This document shows, one piece after another, positions 5,539 through 10,879 of a stretch of DNA of 10,879 bases. The notes below the pieces were generated by a model. It was not told where the DNA came from. It searched no databases and saw only the letters and a list, made by a program, of their open reading frames with translations. The translations under genes and the position numbers were made by a program. Where the stretch lies: NCBI GenBank assembly GCA_903873355.1, contig CAIQOG010000395.1, forward strand, positions 1 through 10,879, given 5' to 3'. This stretch comes from an uncultured Bacteroidales bacterium (GTDB taxonomy: Bacteria; Bacteroidota; Bacteroidia; Bacteroidales; Paludibacteraceae). Positions within the stretch are counted from its first letter, which is position 1; each line of letters begins with the position of its first letter.

Positions 5539-6411
5539 TTACTTTTTCTGTGCCAGTTTTGCTCCGGCAGGTACATCGGAGTCCACCCACAGGTTACCAC
5601 CTATAACTGCTCCATCACCCACGGTTATTGTTCCCAAAATAGTGGAGTTGGAGTAAATTATCACGTTGTTACCAATGTGCGGATGGCGTGGAATCCCTTT
5701 TATCGGATTTCCGTCTTCGTCCAGCGGGAAACTTTTTGCTCCGAGTGTTACGCCCTGATACATTTTTACATTATTACCAATAGTTGCAGTTTCACCGATA
5801 ACTACACCTGTACCATGATCGATTGTAAAATAATCGCCAATCGTAGCACCGGGGTGAATATCTATGCCTGTTTCGGAGTGAGCCATTTCGGTAATGATAC
5901 GTGGAATAAGTGGCACGTCGAGTTTCAACAGCGCATGAGCCATTCGATAATTACTGATTGCCCGTATGCTTGGATAACAGAAAATCACTTCTCCGAAACT
6001 TTTGGCAGCAGGGTCGCCGTTATAAGCTGCAACTACATCAGTATGCAGTTTATCGCGGATTTCAGGAAGCAGTGTTAAGAAAATATTGGTTTTATCGATG
6101 GCTTCTTCTTCCACTTTTTTCATATCGTGCGATTCTCCGTTAAAACTGAAACAGATACCCGCTTTGATTTGCTGGCGAAGTATGGAATTTAAATGATTGA
6201 TATTATTTTCAATATGACATCTCATGGTATGTTCGTTCACTTCCGGATCGCCAAAGTAACCGGGGAACAAAATGGAACGTGCAATCAGCACAAACTCTTT
6301 TAAAATATCAACAGAAGGCATTGAATCTTTTGTTCCACATTCGTGGCATACTTCCCTAAAACCCTCAGGAATAGAGAGTTTGTCAATTGTTTCAGTTAAG
6401 ATGTTATCCAT
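5539..6411 (-). CDS. cysE: Serine O-acetyltransferase (EpsC/CysE type)
   Basis: The enzyme transfers acetyl from acetyl-CoA to L-serine, giving O-acetylserine, the first step of cysteine synthesis in the cytoplasm. At 290 residues it is the longer EpsC-like form. An N-terminal helical region (1-120) leads to DPAAKSFGEVIFCYPS (133-148) and YRMAHAL (155-161). Then comes the left-handed beta helix of hexapeptide repeats: EMAHSETGIDIHPGATIG (175-192), IDHGTGVVIGETATIG (197-212) and VKMYQGVTLGA (215-225). The Asp-His pair of IDIH and the His of DHGTG are the family's catalytic residues, and all are present. The GVTLGAKSF loop and PRHPHIGNNV follow as usual. It starts 15 bases after the kinase gene stop, so the two are probably one operon. 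No O-acetylserine sulfhydrylase gene lies nearby. Confidence 0.95.
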   Translation of the reverse strand: MDNILTETIDKLSIPEGFREVCHECGTKDSMPSVDILKEFVLIARSILFPGYFGDPEVNEHTMRCHIENNINHLNSILRQQIKAGICFSFNGESHDMKKVEEEAIDKTNIFLTLLPEIRDKLHTDVVAAYNGDPAAKSFGEVIFCYPSIRAISNYRMAHALLKLDVPLIPRIITEMAHSETGIDIHPGATIGDYFTIDHGTGVVIGETATIGNNVKMYQGVTLGAKSFPLDEDGNPIKGIPRHPHIGNNVIIYSNSTILGTITVGDGAVIGGNLWVDSDVPAGAKLAQKK

Positions 6412-6426
6412 AAATAGTTACAGGAT

Positions 6427-6948
6427 TTATTTTTTAAAAAACGGGTTTACACTACTTATTGCATTCCGAATCCGATCTTCACCAATGCCTTCTACAATAA
6501 CATAAGGTTTTCCGGTTTGTTCAATTTCGCGTTTGTACCAATCAAAGAAGAAATCACGATCTGTTCCGTGTTCCCTCACTGAGTCAGCTTCCCATGGCAA
6601 ATCGGGCGTACAAAGCAAATACAAATCAAAAAATCCTGTTTTCAGTCGTTCTGTTACAAATGCCGGCACTGTGTTGTATTTGTATTCAAACCATACTTTC
6701 GTAATAATCAGTTCGGTATCGAAGAAAACGTACTTGTCAGTAGAATATGAATTTTCGAATACAATTTCCTGTTCAATTTGCTTTCGGGCTATATTGCAAA
6801 CATCCTCAAAAGTATAAGGAGCTTTCAGATTTTCAACATATTCACGTGCATACTCTGAAACCCATTGTGCCTGAAAATATTCGGCTAATGCTTGTGTTAG
6901 TGTAGATTTTCCGGTTGATTCCGGTCCGAGTATTGCGATTTTGAACAT
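6427..6948 (-). CDS. NadR-type nicotinamide riboside kinase-like ATPase
   Basis: The 173-residue protein is a stand-alone version of the C-terminal kinase domain of NadR (AAA_28 family), without the NMN adenylyltransferase or DNA-binding parts. The P-loop GPESTGKST is at 8-16, SEYAREYVE at 31-39 probably shapes the substrate pocket, YVFFDTE (73-79) is a Walker B-like strand, and PWEADSVREHG (118-128) is the lid-type motif of these kinases. Expected reaction: nicotinamide riboside plus ATP to NMN plus ADP, in the cytoplasm. A PnuC transporter gene lies about 0.7 kb away, which supports this role. It is the first gene of a minus-strand run with the acetyltransferase (15-base gap). I see no good -7 box in front of it. 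A related nucleoside kinase activity cannot be ruled out. Confidence 0.85.
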   Translation of the reverse strand: MFKIAILGPESTGKSTLTQALAEYFQAQWVSEYAREYVENLKAPYTFEDVCNIARKQIEQEIVFENSYSTDKYVFFDTELIITKVWFEYKYNTVPAFVTERLKTGFFDLYLLCTPDLPWEADSVREHGTDRDFFFDWYKREIEQTGKPYVIVEGIGEDRIRNAISSVNPFFKK

Positions 6949-6994
6949 TATTCAGTAAACAGGTAAACGAGTAGTCAAGTATTGGATAGTTCAA

Positions 6995-7021
6995 TACCTT
7001 TGACTTTTTTATTTATCTTTG
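6995..7021 (+). promoter_or_regulatory. Promoter boxes of the PAP2 gene
   Basis: Two exact TAnnTTTG boxes, TACCTTTG (6995-7002) and TATCTTTG (7014-7021), precede the ATG at 7033. Neither has a clear -33 TTTG at the normal distance. The first would give a leader of about 24 bases; the second would leave almost none. Both argue against the upstream ATG at 6982. Confidence 0.45.
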
Positions 7022-7032
7022 CCGGAAAAAAT

Positions 7033-7665
7033 ATGTGCAAATTTACGACAATTATTCTGCTTTGCTGTACATTTTTAGTAATAAGTACAGAACTTAAGGC
7101 TCAAAATGCCGATATTGAGATATTACGAAGTATTAACAGCAATACTTCCACCGTTGGTTTTTCTAAACTGATTTCAAATACCACCACAGAAGTTGCCATC
7201 GGAGTTCCTCTTGCAATGGGCGTTGTTGCTTTAATTGAGAAGGATGATGATTTGTTGAAAGATGCGCTTTACGTGGGAGTCAGCATAGGCGTTGGTGGAG
7301 TTATTACTCAAGGATTGAAGTACTCGATTAACCGGCCACGACCAATTACACTAAATGATCCAACTATTAAGTCTTACACATTAGAAACTGACCTTTCGTT
7401 TCCTTCCGGTCATACTTCGCTTGCATTTTCCACAGCTACTGCACTTTGCCTCAAATATCCACGCTGGTATGTGATAGCTCCAAGTATGTTATGGGCATGT
7501 TCAGTGGGCTATTCCCGAATGAATTTGGGTGTTCATTATCCTTCAGACGTATTGGCAGGAGCTGTTGTAGGTGCAGGAAGTGCGTATGTAACCTATCTGG
7601 TGAATAACTGGTTCTGGAAAAAAGAGGGAAATAAGAAACTGATAGGTATGCAGGCGTATTTATGA
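7033..7665 (+). CDS. PAP2-family membrane phosphatase
   Basis: The 210-residue protein starts with a signal or anchor segment (MCKFTTIILLCCTFLVISTELKAQ), so it acts in the envelope. The three signature motifs of the PAP2 acid phosphatase superfamily are intact: KX6RP as K96 to R103-P104, PSGH at 124-127, and SRX5HX3D as S161-R162, H168, D172. His127 and His168 are the expected catalytic pair. Such enzymes remove phosphate from lipid phosphates such as phosphatidate or undecaprenyl pyrophosphate, or from lipid A; the substrate cannot be told from the sequence. I chose ATG 7033 over 6982 because the signal sequence begins there and the promoter boxes lie between the two. It is divergent from the kinase gene and convergent with pnuC, 11 bases apart, and breaks up the two nicotinamide riboside genes. 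Confidence 0.93.
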   Translation: MCKFTTIILLCCTFLVISTELKAQNADIEILRSINSNTSTVGFSKLISNTTTEVAIGVPLAMGVVALIEKDDDLLKDALYVGVSIGVGGVITQGLKYSINRPRPITLNDPTIKSYTLETDLSFPSGHTSLAFSTATALCLKYPRWYVIAPSMLWACSVGYSRMNLGVHYPSDVLAGAVVGAGSAYVTYLVNNWFWKKEGNKKLIGMQAYL

Positions 7666-7676
7666 TAATTTGCCAA

Positions 7677-8270
7677 TTATGAAACTGACATATCGGCACA
7701 TTGAATCGTTTTTTTCCATTCCCAATAACCAACTCCTGCCATTACGGTGTATATAACAAAAAGTATTGCGGTGGGGTATAGTTCTTTGTACAGGTAAAGA
7801 CCAATGCACAGTCCGTCGGCTAAGATCCACATCAACCAGTTTTCAATAAATTTCTTCGCAAGCATCCAGGTACCAATGACACTCAGCGCACCAACCAGTG
7901 CATCGGATTTTGGAATTGGTGAATCGGTATAATTAGCCAGAATGAGGTAATAAATTACGTAAACCACCACCGTTCCCACAATGGTAATCAGCCAGTCGCG
8001 GTTTGTCATGATTGTTGTGGTCAGTTCTTCTTTCCCCGATTTGCCATGTGTCCAATGTGTCCAGCCGTAAATACTTATAAACACATAGTAAAACTGGAGA
8101 CTCATGTCGGCGTAAAACTTAGTCTGATAAAATACCACGATGTAAAACAGCGACGAGATAATTCCGAAGAACCACAGACTTACTTTTGCCTTAATAGACA
8201 GGTAGAGGTAGATCAAACTCAGAATAGCCCCGACAATTTCGATCCAATGGGTTTGAAGATAAGTTATCAT
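7677..8270 (-). CDS. pnuC: PnuC family nicotinamide riboside transporter
   Basis: The 197-residue protein is mainly hydrophobic, with about seven membrane segments, the usual size and fold of PnuC facilitators. Family marks include YYVFISIYGWTHW (61-73) and NWLMWILADGLCIGLYLYK (144-162), where conserved Asn, Trp and Asp line the substrate path, and GYWEWKK near the end (181-187). PnuC proteins let nicotinamide riboside across the inner membrane, and a cytoplasmic kinase traps it as NMN; the NadR-like kinase at 6427-6948 would do that. Thiamine-specific PnuT proteins in this phylum look similar, but no thiamine gene or TPP riboswitch is seen here. It lies 66 bases downstream of the protease gene on the same strand and has no obvious promoter of its own, so readthrough is likely. 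Confidence 0.92.
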   Translation of the reverse strand: MITYLQTHWIEIVGAILSLIYLYLSIKAKVSLWFFGIISSLFYIVVFYQTKFYADMSLQFYYVFISIYGWTHWTHGKSGKEELTTTIMTNRDWLITIVGTVVVYVIYYLILANYTDSPIPKSDALVGALSVIGTWMLAKKFIENWLMWILADGLCIGLYLYKELYPTAILFVIYTVMAGVGYWEWKKTIQCADMSVS

Positions 8271-8330
8271 GTTCCATGTTTGGCGTTTCGTGTTCCATGT
8301 TTTGCAAACACTAAACGATGAACACGAAAC
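8271..8330. repeat. Intergenic inverted and direct repeats
   Basis: GTTTCGTGTTC (8285-8295) and GAACACGAAAC (8320-8330) form a perfect 11-base inverted repeat around a 24-base loop. GTTCCATGTTT occurs twice as a direct repeat (8271-8281 and 8292-8302). It fills the gap between the protease stop and the pnuC start. Without a U tract it is not a typical terminator; it may slow transcription or protect RNA ends. Confidence 0.6.
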
Positions 8331-8336
8331 ATTGAA

Positions 8337-9920
8337 CTATTTAAGTATTTTCTCGTAAGCTCCAGGAGTTTGAAGAATTTCAACCGCTTTCTGCAACGAT
8401 TCATTGTCGGCATCCATAATTTGATAGAACTCATTCATTTCCCACAAGTCGCGCGCGATCAGAGCTTTTAACTGAAGCTTAATAAGTGGTTTGGATAGTG
8501 CTAACTGGGCTGAATCAACTTTGATTTTTTCTTTTTCAATATTGCTCATAAGTTGATTCATAAATGATTCATCAACCATAAATTCTTTTTTATATTTTTC
8601 AAAAGTTGGAAATTTCTGTTTCAGATTCTCACGGTTTTTGTCAATGTATTGAACAACAGTCTTATTTACAACTCCTTTGCCTACCACTTTCCGGTAAAAA
8701 TTAGTAAATTGCATGGTGTCGAGCGGAACAAAGATATCTGGCATAATACCACCACCACCGTAAATGGTTCGTTTCAGATTTAATGTCTGAAATTTTAGCG
8801 AATCAGGCAAATGAATGCTATCGGCATGTAGAAATTCACCTTTTTTAAATCGGTCAGCCAAATCATGTTCGTATTTTTCATAACCACCTTTATACGATTT
8901 CTGAATACATCGGCCTGAAGGTGTATAGTAACGGGCAATGGTCAGTCGCATTACCGAACCGTCAATCAACTGAAATTCATTTTGCACCAACCCTTTTCCA
9001 AATGTGCGACGACCCACTATAATAGCTCTGTCCCAATCCTGTAATGCTCCCGAAACAATTTCGCTGGCCGAAGCAGAGTATTCATCAACCAGAATAATCA
9101 GTTTTCCGGTTTCGAAACCACCAAGGGCAGTGGCACTTTCCACTTTCTTAGGTTGATTTAAACCTTTGGTGTAAACGATAAGTTTATTCTTGGATAAGAA
9201 CTCGTCAGCAAGCATTTGAGCTGTATTCAGATATCCGCCACCATTGCCCTGCAAACTCACAATCAGATGTTTCATGCCCTTTTTCTGCAGATTGGCAAAT
9301 GCCGTTTGAAATTCCTGCATAGTTTTAGCCCCGAAACTATTGATTTTGATGTACCCAATATTTTTGTCAATCATATAATTGGCATCCACGCTGTAAACCG
9401 GAATTTTATCGCGGATAATTTTAAATTCCAGTAACTCCGGTTTAGAACCTCGACGAATTTTTATGGTCACCTCTGTTCCTTTCGGTCCACGCAGCTTTTT
9501 GAATACATCCGATGTTTGTATTTTTACACCGGCAACAAGTTGATTGTCAATGTATACAATACGATCACCGGGTAAAACTCCCACTTTTTCAGCAGGACAA
9601 CCTGCAATGGTCTGAATTACCATAATTGTATCTTCCATTTGCTGAAATTGGATTCCAATACCAAAAAAACTGCCAACCAACGGTTCACGAACACGGTCAA
9701 TCTCTTCTTTCGGAATAAATGTTGAGTGCGGATCAAGTTCTTTCAACACAGAAGAAATTGTACTTTCAATCAGTTTTTTGTCGTTAATGCTATCGACATA
9801 ATTGTAGGAAATGGCTGAAAGAGCATCCGTTAACTTACGAAGCTGCATCATGGAAATGCCCTGTGCCGAAACTAAATTTAATGTTATGCTGAAAATGAAA
9901 AGGATGCTTAATTTTTTCAT
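8337..9920 (-). CDS. S41 family C-terminal processing protease with PDZ domain
   Basis: The 527-residue protein starts with a Sec signal peptide (MKKLSILFIFSITLNLVSAQ), so it works in the periplasm. An N-terminal region with DPHSTF (63-68) leads to a PDZ domain at about 77-167 (GSFFGIGIQF, GVLPGDRI). The S41 protease core carries QGNGGGYLNTA, YSASASEIVSGALQDW with catalytic Ser284, and TFGKGLVQ with catalytic Lys309. The 25-residue Ser-Lys spacing is the same as in E. coli Prc. It clips C-termini of secreted or membrane proteins, with the PDZ domain recognising the end. I chose ATG 9920 rather than 9974 because the signal peptide begins there. The C-terminal 200 residues include RTIYGGGGIMPD, usual in Bacteroidota members. 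pnuC follows, but a functional link is not evident. Confidence 0.95.
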   Translation of the reverse strand: MKKLSILFIFSITLNLVSAQGISMMQLRKLTDALSAISYNYVDSINDKKLIESTISSVLKELDPHSTFIPKEEIDRVREPLVGSFFGIGIQFQQMEDTIMVIQTIAGCPAEKVGVLPGDRIVYIDNQLVAGVKIQTSDVFKKLRGPKGTEVTIKIRRGSKPELLEFKIIRDKIPVYSVDANYMIDKNIGYIKINSFGAKTMQEFQTAFANLQKKGMKHLIVSLQGNGGGYLNTAQMLADEFLSKNKLIVYTKGLNQPKKVESATALGGFETGKLIILVDEYSASASEIVSGALQDWDRAIIVGRRTFGKGLVQNEFQLIDGSVMRLTIARYYTPSGRCIQKSYKGGYEKYEHDLADRFKKGEFLHADSIHLPDSLKFQTLNLKRTIYGGGGIMPDIFVPLDTMQFTNFYRKVVGKGVVNKTVVQYIDKNRENLKQKFPTFEKYKKEFMVDESFMNQLMSNIEKEKIKVDSAQLALSKPLIKLQLKALIARDLWEMNEFYQIMDADNESLQKAVEILQTPGAYEKILK

Positions 9921-10041
9921 ATGTAAATAATTGATTTTTAAAGGTCGTATGGAACTCGCATGTGAGATTTTCACTGTCTTTGGTGAATGTTCGCACTCTT
10001 GCTCGTTTCATGAAACTGGTTCTGTGTGAATTTTAAGAACG

Positions 10042-10049
10042 CAAAGATA
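10042..10049 (-). promoter_or_regulatory. -7 box for the S41 protease gene
   Basis: TATCTTTG on the minus strand (10049-10042) is an exact TAnnTTTG box, about 120 bases upstream of the ATG at 9920. The -33 region is A/T-rich without a clear TTTG. The long leader contains nothing else that I recognise. Confidence 0.45.
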
Positions 10050-10078
10050 CATAATAAGCGATTAATAAATAAAAATGA

Positions 10079-10091
10079 ATAATTAATAATT
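10079..10091. repeat. Short A/T heptamer repeat
   Basis: AAT-AATTAAT-AAT matches the unit at 4241-4267 but is only about two units long. It lies upstream of the protease promoter and downstream of the TatD-like gene. Confidence 0.35.
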
Positions 10092-10130
10092 GCCAACAGA
10101 GGCAAAATTACCGAAAATAGTCAGTTGACT

Positions 10131-10769
10131 TTATCCGGTAGTAATAAATTGATTATATAAAACTTCTCCAGCTGTCAAAAGTTCAGGAGAGAGGTTTTTG
10201 ACTGTGGCTATCCTGCCGTATATTTCTTCAATAGGCAGGCTGCTTTCATCGGTTTCAACATAAAGTTTATCAATAGGAGTGAGGCGTACTGATTCTTCAT
10301 TGAAATACTCGCCAAAAGACAAAGCACAACCGGATTTTAATATCTGTTGAGCAAGTTCGGGCTTTCCGCGAAAGCCGTGAATAATCCAGAGTTGCTGTGG
10401 ATTCATTTCTTTTCGTAGCATCATCAGCTCATTGAAACAGCCTACGCAATGTATTATCAATGGTTTGTGAAATTCCTCGGAAAGAATAATGTGTTTTTTG
10501 AAAACCGAAATTTGCGATTCAAGTACTGCTTCACTATTTTTATCCAATCCGCATTCACCAATGACAACAAACCTGCTGTCAGTCAACCATTTTCTTAATT
10601 CTGAGAATTCGTTATCCAAAAATTCATGAACATTCCATGGATGAATTCCGATAGAAAATAATCCATTTTCAGGCGAAGAAAAAACAATTATAGCTTCCTG
10701 AAAAGTAAGATTCCGGATAGTAGGAAATTCAGATTTGGTGGATTTATGGGTGTGAATATCAACGAACAT
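10131..10769 (-). CDS. TatD-like metal-dependent hydrolase
   Basis: This 212-residue protein is a TIM-barrel TatD family enzyme, a cytoplasmic divalent-metal hydrolase; relatives act as 3'-5' exonucleases or D-aminoacyl-tRNA deacylases. The metal-binding set is complete: H6 and H8 in DIHTH, GIHPW at 41-45, E72 in GECGLD, H107 in IIHCVG, H131 in HGFRGKPE, and D174 in ETDES. It is shorter than E. coli TatD (about 260 residues), which is common in Bacteroidota. I chose ATG 10769 (MFVDIHTH) over the upstream one at 10808, because the promoter box at 10798-10805 would lie inside the longer form. Its exact substrate is not known. Confidence 0.92.
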   Translation of the reverse strand: MFVDIHTHKSTKSEFPTIRNLTFQEAIIVFSSPENGLFSIGIHPWNVHEFLDNEFSELRKWLTDSRFVVIGECGLDKNSEAVLESQISVFKKHIILSEEFHKPLIIHCVGCFNELMMLRKEMNPQQLWIIHGFRGKPELAQQILKSGCALSFGEYFNEESVRLTPIDKLYVETDESSLPIEEIYGRIATVKNLSPELLTAGEVLYNQFITTG

Positions 10770-10797
10770 TTCTATCTGTCTGATTATGAACAATGAA

Positions 10798-10805
10798 CAA
10801 AGATA
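10798..10805 (-). promoter_or_regulatory. -7 box for the TatD-like gene
   Basis: TATCTTTG on the minus strand (10805-10798) fits TAnnTTTG and lies 28 bases before the ATG at 10769. No clear -33 element is seen. Confidence 0.5.
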
Positions 10806-10870
10806 CAAAATTCTGTCGTACTGATTGTATAAATATGAGTCAAACCGAATATATTTTGATTAGTTTATCG

Positions 10871-10878
10871 TATCTTTG
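10871..10878 (+). promoter_or_regulatory. -7 box pointing out of the window
   Basis: TATCTTTG on the plus strand is an exact TAnnTTTG box at the very end of the window and suggests a divergent gene just beyond it. The nearest TTTG (10855-10858) is only 12 bases upstream, so the -33 part is not convincing. Confidence 0.35.
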
Positions 10879-10879
10879 C

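Noticed and set aside
6982..7032. Upstream ATG for the PAP2 gene
   Set aside because: The signal sequence starts at 7033 and two -7 boxes lie inside the upstream extension.
9921..9974. Upstream ATG for the S41 protease
   Set aside because: It would bury the signal peptide behind 18 polar residues; ATG 9920 begins exactly at a standard signal peptide.
1..10879. CRISPR array, rRNA genes, insertion sequence transposase
   Set aside because: No regularly spaced repeats, no rRNA sequence and no DDE or HUH transposase were seen on either strand.

Overview
The window looks like a Bacteroidota chromosome, probably Bacteroidales. The evidence is that most upstream regions carry the Bacteroidota -7 box TAnnTTTG, several with a TTG/TTTG element 19-20 bases upstream. 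Start codons lack clear Shine-Dalgarno sequences. The gene content fits too: a LamG surface lipoprotein, a long EpsC-type serine acetyltransferase and a stand-alone NadR-type kinase. No genus is claimed.

Left part (1-4190) is accessory in character and visibly A/T-rich. It holds the 5' part of a surface lipoprotein (minus), then a 335-base gene-free gap, a small resolvase/invertase-type serine recombinase (minus), a shared control region, and a plus-strand unit. That unit has two very small ORFs and a 516-residue large serine recombinase whose last 11 codons are the antisense of a tRNA-Leu(CAA) 3' end. This is the layout of a mobile element joined to a tRNA gene; its left end cannot be fixed here. 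The gap (1091-1425) holds a consensus promoter, a strongly base-paired region and a hairpin followed by seven U residues, all oriented on the minus strand. Together they suggest an undescribed structured RNA of about 215 nt, or a regulated leader for the lipoprotein gene.

Right part (4191-10879) is ordinary housekeeping. A minus-strand cluster encodes a nicotinamide riboside kinase-like protein, serine O-acetyltransferase (cysteine synthesis) and an RlmL-like THUMP rRNA methyltransferase. A plus-strand PAP2 phosphatase follows. Then come a minus-strand PnuC transporter and, just upstream of it, a PDZ-containing S41 C-terminal processing protease, and finally a TatD-like metal-dependent hydrolase. 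PnuC (uptake) and the kinase (phosphorylation) would together salvage nicotinamide riboside into NMN, although the PAP2 gene separates them. Short A/T heptamer repeats sit in three intergenic gaps.

The best candidates for something new are the structured RNA locus at 1165-1417, the 17-base promoter duplication flanking the small recombinase gene, the small ORF coupled to the large recombinase, and the recombinase-tRNA junction.
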